Shown one piece after another: positions 16,839 through 26,146 of a stretch of 64,000 bases of DNA (the stretch's first letter is position 1; the number at the start of each line of letters is the position of its first letter). This DNA comes from Skermania sp. ID1734. GTDB taxonomy: Bacteria > Actinomycetota > Actinomycetes > Mycobacteriales > Mycobacteriaceae. The position numbers and the translations under genes were made by a program. The DNA lies in assembly GCF_007489285.1 (NCBI RefSeq), contig NZ_VLIY01000006.1, forward strand, positions 1 through 64,000. The letters are read 5' to 3'. The notes below the pieces were generated by a model. The model made no database searches, was not told where the DNA came from, and worked only from the letters and a program-made list of their open reading frames with translations.

Positions 16839-17939
16839 TCAGGCGTCGAAATCGACGGTCACGGTGTCGCTGACGGGATAGCTCTGGCAGGTGAGGACGA
16901 TTCCCGCGGCCACCTCGTCGTCCTCAAGTGCGTAGTTGCGCCGCATATCTACTGCCCCGCACGTGATTTTGGCCCGGCAGGTGCCGCAGACGCCACCCTT
17001 GCAGGCGAAGGGCAGATCGCTGCGGATGCGTTCGGCAGCGTCGAGGACCGTCTCGTCCTGTGGCAGCGTTCCGGTGACGGAGCGCCCGTCCAGCACGATC
17101 GTGACCTCGCTCGTTGCTCCCGCAATGGCTGGCTCGCGATGTGTCTCGAGCGGCGGCGGCACAGCTTCGACAAAGAACAGTTCGTGATGGATGCGCTCAC
17201 GCTCGACGCCCAGTTCGGCCAGCACCGCTTCGGCATCGGTGACCATTCCGTACGGGCCGCACAACCAGAAGTGATCGATCGCCGCGACGGGGACAAGTTC
17301 GGTGAGGATGGTGCGCAGCCGCTGCGCATCGAGGCGACCGCTGAACAACTCGACCTCGCGCGGCTCTCGGGACAGCACATGGATGACGTCGAACCGGGGC
17401 CCGAACTGGTCCTTGAGATCGGCGATCTCTTCGGCGAACATCACCGACCGGGTGCGCCGATTGCCGTAGAGCAGTGTCACTTTCGCCTCGGGATTGGTCA
17501 GCATGGTCGCCGCGATCGAGAGCATCGGGGTGATGCCCGAGCCCGCCGCGATGAGCACGTGGTTGCCGCCCGACGTGGGCTCGGCCACGAAATTTCCAGT
17601 GGGGGCCTGGACCTCGATCCGGTCGCCGACCTTGACCTCGTGCACCAGCCAGCGCGAGAACAGCCCGCCCGAGACTTCGCGCACGCCCACCCGCGGTGCC
17701 GATCCGACGGGGGCGCAAATCGAGTAGGAGCGGCGATGCTCGACACCGTCGATGGTGCGCCGCAGGGCGAGGGATTGGCCTGCGCGGAAGACGTATTCGT
17801 CGGCGAGGTGGTCGGGAACCTCGAACCGCACGGCCACCGCGTCGTCACAGAGTTGCTCCACCTCGGCGACGGCGAGGGTGTGGAACGGGCGGTTGCGCGG
17901 CTGTGCCGGTGGGCTGGTTGATGCTGTCGCCGTTGTCAT
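16839..17939 (-). CDS. paaE: Phenylacetyl-CoA epoxidase reductase subunit PaaE
   Basis: A 366-residue flavin reductase. An N-terminal FAD domain (residues about 10-110, with RRSYSICAPVG) and an NADP domain (GSGITPMLSI) are followed by a C-terminal plant-type 2Fe-2S ferredoxin domain with CKGGVCGTC and a distal Cys (LTCQSYPV). It passes electrons from NADPH to the di-iron oxygenase PaaA. It lies 4 bp after paaD in the operon. Confidence 0.95.
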   Translation of the reverse strand: MTTATASTSPPAQPRNRPFHTLAVAEVEQLCDDAVAVRFEVPDHLADEYVFRAGQSLALRRTIDGVEHRRSYSICAPVGSAPRVGVREVSGGLFSRWLVHEVKVGDRIEVQAPTGNFVAEPTSGGNHVLIAAGSGITPMLSIAATMLTNPEAKVTLLYGNRRTRSVMFAEEIADLKDQFGPRFDVIHVLSREPREVELFSGRLDAQRLRTILTELVPVAAIDHFWLCGPYGMVTDAEAVLAELGVERERIHHELFFVEAVPPPLETHREPAIAGATSEVTIVLDGRSVTGTLPQDETVLDAAERIRSDLPFACKGGVCGTCRAKITCGAVDMRRNYALEDDEVAAGIVLTCQSYPVSDTVTVDFDA

Positions 17940-17943
17940 GAGG

Positions 17944-18432
17944 TCAGATTTCCTTCACGTGATCGAAGGGCTCGAGGCATTTCAGGCAGCGATACTGTGC
18001 CTTGCACAGGGTGGCGCCGAACTCCGAGACGAGTTGGGTCGCGTCGGAACCGCAACGCGGGCAGTGGATTCGACGCGGGGCAGCGATGAGCGTCAGCGGA
18101 ACCGGTCCGAGTCGGCGAACCGGCGCCGGGCCGGGCACGGAGTATCCGTACTCACGCAGTTTGCGGCGCCCGTTCGCGGTGATCCAGTCACTGCTCCACG
18201 CGGGGACGAGTTGGGTGTTGATCTGCACCTGGTAGCCGTGTTCCTGCAGCGACCGGGTGAGGTCATCGCGGATGGTGGCCATGGCGGGGCAGCCTGAATA
18301 GGTCGGGGTGATGGTCACTTCGACTGTGCCCGCACTGCTTTCGCGCACGTCGCGGAGCACGCCCAGATCGTCCAGGGTCAGCATCGGCATTTCGGGGTCG
18401 CGCACGGCGGCGGCGATGTCTTTGGCGCTCAC
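17944..18432 (-). CDS. paaD: Phenylacetyl-CoA epoxidase assembly protein PaaD
   Basis: A 162-residue protein with an N-terminal DUF59/MIP18-type domain (VRDPEMPMLTLDDLGVLRDV, then TPTYSGCPAM) and a C-terminal four-cysteine metal site (CPRCG and CLKC). PaaD is thought to help assemble the iron-sulfur or di-iron centres of the epoxidase. The start is GTG at 18432, overlapping the paaC stop in GTGA. The much longer open frame to 19290 is the shadow of paaC. Confidence 0.93.
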   Translation of the reverse strand: MSAKDIAAAVRDPEMPMLTLDDLGVLRDVRESSAGTVEVTITPTYSGCPAMATIRDDLTRSLQEHGYQVQINTQLVPAWSSDWITANGRRKLREYGYSVPGPAPVRRLGPVPLTLIAAPRRIHCPRCGSDATQLVSEFGATLCKAQYRCLKCLEPFDHVKEI

Positions 18433-19352
18433 CACAGTCCCTCCGGGTGTGCCCGTGCAACGCTTTGCATTTCGGCCAGCACATGGCCCAACGCCTCGGT
18501 GTGCAATCCGTCCCGGCCGGCCCGCCCGCCAACCGTGCCGATCTGTCGCCCGGCGGGTGCATCCAGTTCGGCGGCGTGCAGCACCTGGCGGAGCACGTGG
18601 TCGAACTCCTCGCGCACATCGCGTGGATCGACCGCGACGCCGACCTCCGCCAGCATGAGTTCGTCGGCGCTCGCGCCGAACAGTTCGGCGGTATAGGGCC
18701 AAACGAGTGCCAATGCCTCGGTCATTCGCCGCGTGGATTCCGGTGTGCCGCAACCGAGGGTGACCGCCCAGCGCGCGGCGTAGTCGCGGTGGTAGGTCAG
18801 TTCCTTGACGCCCTTGTCTGCCACCGCGGCCAGCACCGGGTGCCGCGACGTTCGCAATCGGTCGAAAATGGCCAGCCGCCAGGTGCTGAAGATCAGCAAC
18901 CGCACGATCGTGGTGGCGAAGTCGCCGTTGTCGAGTTCGGCGAGCCGGACGTTGCGAAACTGATTGTCGGAGCGGAAGAAAGCCAACGCGTCCTCGGCTG
19001 GCACCGGAGAGGTTTCCGAGATGAACGGAACCACGGCCGGATCGGCGTCGGCGGCCCGGGCCAGCAGCAGCCGCGCCTGACCCAACAGGTCGAGTCCGAT
19101 GTTTGCCAGCGCAACTTCTTCTTCGAGTTCCGGTGCGCGGGTGCACCATTGCGCCAAACGTTGCGCGGTGATGAGGGCGTCGTCGCCCAGCATCAGGCAG
19201 TAACGCGCGAGCGCGGCGCGGTCGACATCGGCTGGAACTGTGGTGTCCACGCCGGCCAACGGGTCGTCGAAGCTGGTGCCGAAGGCCCACTTGTCGTGGC
19301 TGTCCTCGTTGACGAGGCCACCGTAGGCGTTGTCATGGTCCAGGTGATTCAT
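18429..19352 (-). CDS. paaC: Phenylacetyl-CoA epoxidase structural subunit PaaC
   Basis: A 307-residue helical ferritin-like protein. It is a catalytically inactive partner of PaaA that stabilises the complex. Recognisable stretches are YCLMLGDDALITAQRLAQW and ELEEEVALANIGLDLLGQAR. It sits between paaB (10 bp upstream) and paaD (4-bp overlap). The length is somewhat greater than the 250-residue E. coli protein because of an N-terminal extension of about 45 residues. Confidence 0.94.
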   Translation of the reverse strand: MNHLDHDNAYGGLVNEDSHDKWAFGTSFDDPLAGVDTTVPADVDRAALARYCLMLGDDALITAQRLAQWCTRAPELEEEVALANIGLDLLGQARLLLARAADADPAVVPFISETSPVPAEDALAFFRSDNQFRNVRLAELDNGDFATTIVRLLIFSTWRLAIFDRLRTSRHPVLAAVADKGVKELTYHRDYAARWAVTLGCGTPESTRRMTEALALVWPYTAELFGASADELMLAEVGVAVDPRDVREEFDHVLRQVLHAAELDAPAGRQIGTVGGRAGRDGLHTEALGHVLAEMQSVARAHPEGLW

Positions 19353-19361
19353 GCTCGCGCC

Positions 19362-19652
19362 TCACATGTGGGGAACGTTGTCGGGGATTTCGTAGAAGGT
19401 GGGGTGGCGATACACCTTGTCCCCGCTGGGCGCGAAAAACGGGTCCTTCTCCGAAGGGCTGGATGCCACGATGGCGCTCGACCGCACCACCCAGATGCTC
19501 ACTCCCTCGTTTCGACGGGTGTAGAGATCGCGTGCGTGCCGCAGCGCCATCTGGTCATGGGCCGCGTGCAGCGACCCGACGTGTACGTGGTTGAGTCCGC
19601 GCTTGCCGCGCAGGAAGACCTCGTAGAGAGGCCAGTCGGCCTGGATGCTCAT
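19362..19652 (-). CDS. paaB: Phenylacetyl-CoA epoxidase subunit PaaB
   Basis: A 96-residue protein typical of PaaB ([24 protein letters not shown]... [17 protein letters not shown]). It is a small structural component of the PaaABCE complex. The start ATG at 19652 overlaps the paaA stop in ATGA, indicating coupled translation. The larger open frame to 19841 overlaps paaA and is not used. Confidence 0.95.
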   Translation of the reverse strand: MSIQADWPLYEVFLRGKRGLNHVHVGSLHAAHDQMALRHARDLYTRRNEGVSIWVVRSSAIVASSPSEKDPFFAPSGDKVYRHPTFYEIPDNVPHM

Positions 19653-20599
19653 CGGTTTTGCTCCTCGTGATCGCGGTGCGCGAAGGCGGTGGCCGCTTCG
19701 CGTACCCAGGCCCCGCCCTCGTGTGCAGCCCGACGGTTGGCGATGCGCTCGACGTTGCAGGCGCCGTTGCCCTTGATGACCTGCTTGAATTCGTCCCAGT
19801 CGGGTTCGCCGAAGTCGTAATGACCGCGATCGGCGTTCCACCTCAGGTCCGGATCGGGGAAGGTGACACCGAGCGCTTCGGCCTGCGGCACGCTCATGTC
19901 GACAAACCGCTGCCGAAGCTCGTCATTGGTGTGCCGCTTGATGCGCCAGTGCATGGACTGTTCGGTGTTTGGTGAATCCGCATCGGGCGGACCGAACATC
20001 ATCAGCGCCGGCCACCACCATCGATTCACCGACTCCTGCACCATGTCACGCTGAGCCTGAGTGCCGCGCATCATCGTGTACAGCAGCTCGTAGCCCTGGC
20101 GCTGATGGAAGGACTCCTCCTTGCAAATCCGGATCATCGCCCGGGCATAGGGGCCGAAGGAGCTACGGCACAGCGGAACCTGGTTGCAGATTGCCGCACC
20201 GTCCACGAGCCAGCCGATGGTGCCGACATCGGCATAGGTGAGGGTGGGGTAGTTGAAGATGGAGGAGTACTTCTGTGTGCCCTCGATGAGCATTTTGGTC
20301 AGATCGCCACGGTCGGTCCCCAGCGTTTCCGTTGCCGAGTACAGGTACATGCCGTGACCGGCCTCGTCCTGCACCTTGGCCATCAGGATGGCCTTGCGGC
20401 GCAGCGACGGCGCGCGGGTGAGCCAGTTTCCTTCAGGTTGCATGCCGATGATCTCGGAGTGTGCGTGCTGGGCAATCTGGCGAATCAGTGTCTTGCGGTA
20501 GCCCTCGGGCATCCAGTCGCGTGGTTCGATGCGCTGGTCTGCGGCAATGATCGCTTCGAAGTCCGCTGCCAACTCGCGTTGCTGCTCTGATGTGGTCAT
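19649..20599 (-). CDS. paaA: Phenylacetyl-CoA epoxidase catalytic subunit PaaA
   Basis: A 316-residue di-iron monooxygenase subunit. Ferritin-like iron-binding helices are seen with EAGHGMYLY and [13 protein letters not shown]. It epoxidises the aromatic ring of phenylacetyl-CoA. It is the first gene of the paaABCDEK operon; the start ATG at 20599 is preceded by GGAGG, and a promoter with a PaaR-type operator lies immediately upstream. Confidence 0.96.
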   Translation of the reverse strand: MTTSEQQRELAADFEAIIAADQRIEPRDWMPEGYRKTLIRQIAQHAHSEIIGMQPEGNWLTRAPSLRRKAILMAKVQDEAGHGMYLYSATETLGTDRGDLTKMLIEGTQKYSSIFNYPTLTYADVGTIGWLVDGAAICNQVPLCRSSFGPYARAMIRICKEESFHQRQGYELLYTMMRGTQAQRDMVQESVNRWWWPALMMFGPPDADSPNTEQSMHWRIKRHTNDELRQRFVDMSVPQAEALGVTFPDPDLRWNADRGHYDFGEPDWDEFKQVIKGNGACNVERIANRRAAHEGGAWVREAATAFAHRDHEEQNR

Positions 20600-20611
20600 T
20601 CCTCCACCTTC

Positions 20612-20666
20612 ATTACCGAATATTCGGTCGGTAATTAGTATGCGCCGAAACGGTGAGATATGGCAA
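20612..20666 (-). promoter_or_regulatory. paaA promoter and PaaR operator (site 1)
   Basis: On the minus strand, TTGCCA (20661-20666) and CATACT (20637-20642) are spaced by 18 bp. Directly downstream is a 24-bp operator at 20612-20635 with perfect 8-bp arms, ATTACCGA and TCGGTAAT. Inside it CCGAATATTCGG is itself a perfect 12-bp palindrome. Closely similar sites lie before paaF/paaR and before paaZ. Confidence 0.8.
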
Positions 20667-20670
20667 GTGT

Positions 20671-21450
20671 TTAGGATCCGGAGAAAACCGGCTTCTCCTT
20701 GGCCAGGAACGCATCTACGGCGGCGCGGTGATCGTGGGTCTGGCCGAGGTGCTGCTGGGACGCTCGCTCGCGCTCCAGCGCCTCGGCCAAGCCGGTGTTC
20801 GAGGCGGCGATGAGCTTCTTCACTTCCCGATAGGCCTCCGTCGGACCGGCAGCGAGCTGCCTGGCCAGCGTGTGTGCGGTGTCAACGACCTCGGCATCGG
20901 CGACGACCTTGTGCACCAGCCCCCACTCCAACGCCTGCGCGGCGGTGATGCGCTCGCCCAACAGCATCAGTCCGGCCGCGCGACTGGGCCCCAACGCAGC
21001 CACCAGTGCGTGGCTGAGCCCCGAGTCGCTGCCCAGGCCGATCCCGGTGAAGGCGGTGGCAAAGGTGGTCTTCTCGCCGGCCACCCGGATGTCGCCCGCA
21101 AGGGCAATGCCGAACCCGGCACCGACACAGGCGCCGGGAATGGCGACGACGACGGGCACTTCGATGCCCGCGAGCGCGGCGATAAGCGGGTTGTAATGTT
21201 CGGCAACGGTGTTCATCGCTGTCGAGGGGTCGCGTCGCAATGCGTCGACGTGCTCGGCGAGATCTTGGCCGACACAAAAATTCTTGCCCTCGGCAGTGAG
21301 CAAAACGGCTCGCACGGCGTCGTCCTTGGCGACAGACTGCACCGCCTGCAAGAAGGCTTCTTTCAGTTCTCGGTTGAGCGCGTTGTGGGCGCCGGGCCGG
21401 GCCAGCGTGATGATGGCCAGGTTGTCGTTGATCTCGAGGCGTGCGGTCAT
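20671..21450 (-). CDS. paaG: Enoyl-CoA hydratase/isomerase, PaaG-like
   Basis: A 259-residue crotonase. The PaaG-type signature FCVGQDL, YNPL, and a C-terminal [10 protein letters not shown] are present, fitting the isomerase that converts the ring epoxide to the oxepin. The oxyanion-hole loops are seen at [11 protein letters not shown] and [15 protein letters not shown]. The start ATG at 21450 lies 7 bp after the paaH stop; a longer frame to 21600 overlaps paaH. It ends just beside the paaA promoter. Assignment as PaaG over PaaF rests on these motifs. Confidence 0.85.
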   Translation of the reverse strand: MTARLEINDNLAIITLARPGAHNALNRELKEAFLQAVQSVAKDDAVRAVLLTAEGKNFCVGQDLAEHVDALRRDPSTAMNTVAEHYNPLIAALAGIEVPVVVAIPGACVGAGFGIALAGDIRVAGEKTTFATAFTGIGLGSDSGLSHALVAALGPSRAAGLMLLGERITAAQALEWGLVHKVVADAEVVDTAHTLARQLAAGPTEAYREVKKLIAASNTGLAEALERERASQQHLGQTHDHRAAVDAFLAKEKPVFSGS

Positions 21451-21457
21451 AGTCGGG

Positions 21458-22312
21458 CTATCCTTCCCATTCATAGAAGCCTCGACCGGACTTACGGCCG
21501 AGTTCGCCACGAGCCACCTTGTCCCGCAGGAGCTGCGGTGGCGTAAAGCGCTCGCCGAGGGTGGCGGCCAGGTGGTCGGAGATGGCCAGCCGGACGTCAA
21601 GGCCCACTAGATCGGTCGAGCGCAGTGGCCCCATCGGGTGTCGGTATCCGAGCTCCATCGCCCGGTCGATCGATTCGGCGTCGGCAACGCCTTCCTCGAG
21701 CATGCGAATGGCCTCCAAACCGAGCATCACGCCGAGTCGGCTGGTGGCAAATCCTGGTGAATCATTCACCAGCACTTCGGTTTTACCCAGCGCCTTGACC
21801 CAGTCGCGGACCCTGGAGAGGGTCTGCGCCGAGGTGGCAGGCGCCGAAACGATCTCCACCAGGGTCGAAGCGGGCACCGGGTTGAAAAAGTGCATGCCGA
21901 GGAAGCGGCTCGGGTCGGACAATGCGGTACCGAGTTCGGTTATCGAAATCGAACTGGTATTGCTGGCCAGCACAGTCGCGGGGGAGAGGACCTTCTCCAC
22001 CACGGCGAGAACTTCCTTTTTGAGGTCGGGCAGTTCGGGTACCGCCTCGATGACCAGAGTTGCCTCGCCCGGTAGGCGGTCCGGGGCGGTGACCAGGGTG
22101 ATCCGTTCCAGAATCACTTCCGGCTCTTGGCCGTTGAGCTTGTCGCGTTCATGCGCGCGGGCGAGGCCGTCGGCCACGCGTTGCCGGGCGGCGTCACGAT
22201 CACCGCTTTCGGCGATGGTCACCTGGCAGCCAAGTGTGGCGAAGGATTGTGCGATGCCGGCTCCCATCCGGCCGCCGCCGATCACGCCGATGGATGCGGG
22301 AAGGTTGGTCAT
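21458..22312 (-). CDS. paaH: 3-hydroxyadipyl-CoA dehydrogenase PaaH
   Basis: A 284-residue NAD-dependent dehydrogenase. The Rossmann motif IGVIGGGRMGAGIAQ opens the protein and the HxFNPVP motif (MHFFNPVPASTLVEI) carries the catalytic His. It oxidises 3-hydroxyadipyl-CoA to 3-oxoadipyl-CoA. It overlaps the upstream paaF-like gene by 4 bp (ATGA), so the three genes paaF-H-G form one transcript. Confidence 0.93.
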   Translation of the reverse strand: MTNLPASIGVIGGGRMGAGIAQSFATLGCQVTIAESGDRDAARQRVADGLARAHERDKLNGQEPEVILERITLVTAPDRLPGEATLVIEAVPELPDLKKEVLAVVEKVLSPATVLASNTSSISITELGTALSDPSRFLGMHFFNPVPASTLVEIVSAPATSAQTLSRVRDWVKALGKTEVLVNDSPGFATSRLGVMLGLEAIRMLEEGVADAESIDRAMELGYRHPMGPLRSTDLVGLDVRLAISDHLAATLGERFTPPQLLRDKVARGELGRKSGRGFYEWEG

Positions 22313-23040
22313 TTCTTCTCCAGGAAAGCTGTCATGCGGTCGTGTTTGTCTTGCGTCTCGAACAGCACCGCCTGGGCGAGGTCGTCGGCGAAGGCGTGCG
22401 AACCGGGCGCGTTCAGGATCGTTTTCGTCAGTCGCAACGCCAGCGGTGCGGACCGGTTGATGCGATCGATGAGCTTGTGGGCAGCCGCTAGATGTCCGCC
22501 CGGTTCGGTGACTTGCATGACCAGGCCGGTTTGTAACGCCGTCTGCGCATCGAGAGTTCGGCCGCCGAGCAAGACCTGCTTGGCCACCGACATGCCGACG
22601 AATTCCGGCAAGCGGTAGCTCGCTCCGGCAGCAGCCATAATGCCGAGGCCGGGTTCGGGGTTTCCGAAAACCACCGTGCTGGTGGCAATCCGAATGTCAC
22701 AGGCGTAGGCGAGTTCGGCGCCGCCGCCGAGGGCGTACCCGCTCACGGCGGCCACCGTGGGCAGGGGCAGTCGCGCGACGCGGTCAAAGAGGTTGCGATT
22801 GATCCCGGCTAAGGCGTCATCACGGTGTCGGTCCCGCAGTGCTGCGATGTCCGCACCCCCGGCGAAGTGATCGCCTGCTCCAGTGAGCAAGACCGGCTTG
22901 GGGTTGTCCTCCACCCGCCCGCAGACGGCATGCAGTTCGCCGATCATGTCCGTGTCGATGGCGTTTCGACGCTCTGGGCGGTTCAGTGTGACCACATAGC
23001 GGTCGGGAAGCTCCTCAACGTCGACCACGGGCGTCTGCAT
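22309..23040 (-). CDS. paaF: Enoyl-CoA hydratase, PaaF-like
   Basis: A 243-residue crotonase with the PaaF-type features GAGDHFAGGADI and PEPGLGIMAAAGASYRLPEFVG. It should hydrate 2,3-dehydroadipyl-CoA in the late part of phenylacetate degradation. It is the first gene of the paaFHG unit; the start ATG at 23040 lies just downstream of a promoter that overlaps a PaaR operator shared with the divergent regulator gene. Confidence 0.85.
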   Translation of the reverse strand: MQTPVVDVEELPDRYVVTLNRPERRNAIDTDMIGELHAVCGRVEDNPKPVLLTGAGDHFAGGADIAALRDRHRDDALAGINRNLFDRVARLPLPTVAAVSGYALGGGAELAYACDIRIATSTVVFGNPEPGLGIMAAAGASYRLPEFVGMSVAKQVLLGGRTLDAQTALQTGLVMQVTEPGGHLAAAHKLIDRINRSAPLALRLTKTILNAPGSHAFADDLAQAVLFETQDKHDRMTAFLEKK

Positions 23041-23048
23041 GCCTTCTA

Positions 23049-23078
23049 TTATTAACCGAATCTTCGGTCGGTAATCAA
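23049..23078 (-). promoter_or_regulatory. paaF promoter with PaaR operator (site 2)
   Basis: On the minus strand, TTGATT (23073-23078) and TAATAA (23049-23054) are 18 bp apart. The operator (23052-23075; TTAACCGA, ATCTTCGG, TCGGTAAT) fills the spacer. Bound repressor would block paaF directly and could also act on the divergent paaR gene. Confidence 0.72.
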
Positions 23079-23133
23079 GACTTTGAACGCCAATGCTTCA
23101 TGTTTTCTCTGCACGCCTGCGAAGATGGCGGGT

Positions 23134-23745
23134 ATGACGACGGCGCGACCTACTCGCAGGACCGGGCTACCCGGACGCCCCGGGTATGACCTGGACTCGC
23201 TTTTGGCTGTTGCGGTGAAGGTGTTCAACGAGAAGGGCTACGACGGCACCAGCATGGAGGTGCTTGCAAGCCGACTCGGTATCACCAAGTCGTCGATCTA
23301 CCACCATGTGTCGGGCAAATCCGAACTGCTCGAGTTGGCGTTGTCGCGGGCGCTGAATGCGCTGTTCGCGGTCACTACCGAGGAAGGCGCCACCACCGGG
23401 CGCTACGTTGACCGGCTCGAATACCTGGTGCGTCGCAGCGTCGAAGTGCTGGTGGCCGAGTTGCCCTACGTGACTCTGCTGTTGCGGGTGCGAGGCAACA
23501 CAAAGGTGGAACGCCAGGCGCTTGCCCGCCGCCGCGAGTTCGACGCGGTTGTCTCCGATCTGGTCGTAGCGGCCGTCGACGAGGGCGACCTGCGGGCTGA
23601 TATCGACCCGGCGCTGATCAGCCGACTGGTGTTCGGCACGGTCAACTCGCTCATCGAGTGGTACCGGCCACGGTCGAGCGGTTCGGTCGACGACATCGCC
23701 GATGCCGTCGTGGCGATCACGTTCGAGGGCCTGCGCCGGAGCTGA
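23134..23745 (+). CDS. paaR: TetR-type repressor of the phenylacetate genes, PaaR
   Basis: A TetR regulator of about 203 residues. The HTH lies at about residues 20-65 (NEKGYDGTSMEVLASRLGITKSSIYHHVSGKSE). It sits between the divergent paaFHG unit and paaZ, and near-identical operators lie at all three paa promoters, which supports the assignment as PaaR. In related actinobacteria PaaR is released by phenylacetyl-CoA. I chose the ATG at 23134; ATG 23125 and a TTG at 23083 are alternatives, but the TTG would put coding sequence next to the operator. Confidence 0.88.
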   Translation: MTTARPTRRTGLPGRPGYDLDSLLAVAVKVFNEKGYDGTSMEVLASRLGITKSSIYHHVSGKSELLELALSRALNALFAVTTEEGATTGRYVDRLEYLVRRSVEVLVAELPYVTLLLRVRGNTKVERQALARRREFDAVVSDLVVAAVDEGDLRADIDPALISRLVFGTVNSLIEWYRPRSSGSVDDIADAVVAITFEGLRRS

Positions 23746-23783
23746 ACCTCCCTTGACAACCTGGCGGGTCCTGCGGGATGGTA

Positions 23784-23807
23784 ATTACCGACCGAATGGA
23801 CGGTAGG
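23784..23807 (+). promoter_or_regulatory. PaaR operator upstream of paaZ (site 3)
   Basis: ATTACCGACCGAATGGACGGTAGG matches the reverse orientation of sites 1 and 2, with one weaker arm. It lies 12 bp before the paaZ start and downstream of TTGACA at 23753-23758, consistent with repression of paaZ. Confidence 0.7.
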
Positions 23808-23818
23808 ATGGAGAGATC

Positions 23819-25840
23819 GTGAGCAGACTTCTGCAAAGCTATGCGGGCGGGCATTGGTTCACCGCTACCGACGCGGGCACAGCATTGCTGAATGCGGTGG
23901 ACAGCAGCGAGGTCGCCCGGATCTCCTCGACCGGGCTCGACATCGCGGGCATGGTCGACTACGCGCGGACGGTGGGCGGTCCGGCGCTGGCCACACTGAC
24001 GTTTCATGAGCGTGCCGCGGCGTTGAAGGCGCTCGGCCTTGCTCTGATGAGCGGTAAGGACGAGTTCTACGAGTTGTCCGTCAAAACCGGCGCCACCAAG
24101 CGTGACTCGGCCATCGACATCGACGGCGGCATCGGCACGGTGCTCAGCTACGCCAGCAAGGCCAAGCGGGAACTACCCAACGACACAATCATTCTGGACG
24201 GCGACGTCGAGCGCCTGGGCAAGCAGGGCACGTTCCTCGGTCAGCACATCTACACCTCGCGCCGTGGTGTTGCCGTGCAGATCAACGCGTTCAACTTCCC
24301 GGTCTGGGGCTTCTTGGAGAAGCTCGCACCCGCTTTCCTCGCCGGCGTACCGTCCATCGTCAAGCCGGCGAGTCAAACCGCCTATCTGACCGAGTTGGTG
24401 TTTCGCAGGATCATCGAATCCGGCCTGTTGCCAGAAGGTTCCGTACAGCTGCTGGCCGGTAGCGCCCAGGATCTGCTCGATCACCTCGGCGGCCAGGACT
24501 CCGTGGCGTTCACCGGCTCGGCGGCCACCGCGGCGCTGTTGCGGGCTCATCCGAGTGTGCTCAATGAGGGTGTGCACTTCACGGCCGAGGCCGATTCCCT
24601 GAATGCCTCGATTCTGGGCGCCGACGCCGCACCTGGTACGCCCGAATTCGACCTGTACGTCAAGCAATTGGTCACCGAGATGACCGCCAAGGCCGGGCAG
24701 AAGTGCACTGCCATCCGACGCGCGCTCGTGCCGGTGGACCGGGTGGACGACGTGATTTCCGCTGTGAGCGAGCGGCTGTCTCGAGTCGTCGTCGGTAACC
24801 CCGAGATGGAGGGCGTGACCATGGGTGCGCTCGCCAGCACCGATCAGCGTGACGAGGTGCTCGAGTCGGTGCGCAAGCTGTGCAAATCCGCGGATATCGT
24901 CTACGGCAGCCTGGACATCTCGTCCGAGGCCGGGGCCTTCATGTCCCCGGTTCTGCTGCGCGCCAAAGATTCCCGCGCTCCGGAAGTGCACGAGGTGGAA
25001 GCTTTCGGTCCGGTCAGCACCGTCATCGGCTACTCGGGCACCGCCGAGGCGATCGAATTGGCGGCACTGGGCAAGGGCAGCCTGGTGGCGTCGGTGGTGA
25101 CCAAGGACTCCGCGCTCGCCCGAGACATCGTGCTCGGCATCGCGCCCTACCACGGCCGAATCCTCGTACTCAACAGTGACGACGCAAAGGAATCCACCGG
25201 GCACGGTTCACCCCTGCCGGTGTTGGTGCACGGCGGCCCGGGCCGCGCCGGCGGGGGCGAAGAACTGGGCGGCATCCGCGGGGTGTTGCACCACATGCAG
25301 CGCACCGCCGTGCAGGCCACGCCGGAAATACTTACGGCAGTGGGCAATCGGTGGTACCCGGGTACTGCGCGCACGGTCACCGACGTGCATCCGTTCCGCA
25401 AGAACCTGGCCGAACTGCGCATCGGTGACACCATCGTCGGGGGCCCCCGAAAGGTCACCCGCGCCGACATCCAACACTTCGCGGAATTCACTGGCGACAC
25501 CTTCTATGCACACACCGATCCGGAGGCGGCGGCGGCCAACCCGCTGTTCGGCGGCATTGTCGCCCACGGCTACCTGGTGGTGTCGCTGGCGGCCGGACTC
25601 TTCGTGGATCCGGCGCCGGGCCCGGTCTTGGCCAACTTCGGCGTCGACAATCTGCGGTTCCTCACCCCCGTCAAGGCCGACGACTCGCTCACCGTGACGT
25701 TGACGGCCAAGTCGATCACCCCACGCACCTCCGCGAATTACGGTGAAGTCCGTTGGGACGCGGTGGTAACCAATCAGAACGACGAGGTCGCGGCCAGCTA
25801 CGACGTGCTCACCCTCGTTGCCAAACCGGAAAGCGAGTAG
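23819..25840 (+). CDS. paaZ: Bifunctional oxepin-CoA hydrolase / semialdehyde dehydrogenase PaaZ
   Basis: A 673-residue fusion. The N-terminal aldehyde dehydrogenase domain (to about 510) has its catalytic Cys at residue 296 (GQKCTAIRRA) and an upstream FTAEAD segment. The C-terminal MaoC hydratase domain (about 535-665) has FTGDTFYAHTD and VAHGY, the Asp and His of the hydratase active site. It opens the oxepin-CoA ring and oxidises the aldehyde formed. GTG at 23819 is the start; the next gene begins directly at the stop. Confidence 0.95.
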   Translation: MSRLLQSYAGGHWFTATDAGTALLNAVDSSEVARISSTGLDIAGMVDYARTVGGPALATLTFHERAAALKALGLALMSGKDEFYELSVKTGATKRDSAIDIDGGIGTVLSYASKAKRELPNDTIILDGDVERLGKQGTFLGQHIYTSRRGVAVQINAFNFPVWGFLEKLAPAFLAGVPSIVKPASQTAYLTELVFRRIIESGLLPEGSVQLLAGSAQDLLDHLGGQDSVAFTGSAATAALLRAHPSVLNEGVHFTAEADSLNASILGADAAPGTPEFDLYVKQLVTEMTAKAGQKCTAIRRALVPVDRVDDVISAVSERLSRVVVGNPEMEGVTMGALASTDQRDEVLESVRKLCKSADIVYGSLDISSEAGAFMSPVLLRAKDSRAPEVHEVEAFGPVSTVIGYSGTAEAIELAALGKGSLVASVVTKDSALARDIVLGIAPYHGRILVLNSDDAKESTGHGSPLPVLVHGGPGRAGGGEELGGIRGVLHHMQRTAVQATPEILTAVGNRWYPGTARTVTDVHPFRKNLAELRIGDTIVGGPRKVTRADIQHFAEFTGDTFYAHTDPEAAAANPLFGGIVAHGYLVVSLAAGLFVDPAPGPVLANFGVDNLRFLTPVKADDSLTVTLTAKSITPRTSANYGEVRWDAVVTNQNDEVAASYDVLTLVAKPESE

Positions 25841-26146
25841 ATGATGGGCCATCGAGTTGTGGTTTGCTACGGAGAGCCGACGGACCCGGCCGCGTTCGAC
25901 GAGTACTACCAACAGACACACATTCCCATCGCCAAACAAATTCCGGGGCTCAGTGAGATCGTTTGGGGCAAGTGCAGTTCGCTCGACGGCTCACAACCGC
26001 CGTACTACGCAGTGGCGCACATGCGTTTTCCAACAGCCGAGGCGCTGCAAACCGCGCTGGCATCCGAGGAAATGCGTCGCGCCGGCAAGGATGTGGCCAA
26101 CTTTGCCACCGGTGGCGTCACGATGTTCACCCAGGACGAGCGGTGA
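25841..26146 (+). CDS. EthD-like small protein in the paa cluster
   Basis: A 101-residue dimeric alpha/beta-barrel protein of the EthD type (YGEPTDPAAFDEYYQQTHIPIAKQIPGL). It begins immediately after the paaZ stop and overlaps the thioesterase gene by 4 bp, so it belongs to the same transcript. EthD-family proteins have been linked to accessory or cofactor-free roles in oxidative catabolism, but its job in phenylacetate degradation is not known to me. A protective role for reactive ring intermediates is possible. Confidence 0.8.
   Translation: MMGHRVVVCYGEPTDPAAFDEYYQQTHIPIAKQIPGLSEIVWGKCSSLDGSQPPYYAVAHMRFPTAEALQTALASEEMRRAGKDVANFATGGVTMFTQDER

Noticed and set aside
17944-19290. Very long paaD-frame ORF as a fusion protein
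   Set aside because: The part above 18432 is a shadow of paaC; the GTGA overlap marks the true paaD start.
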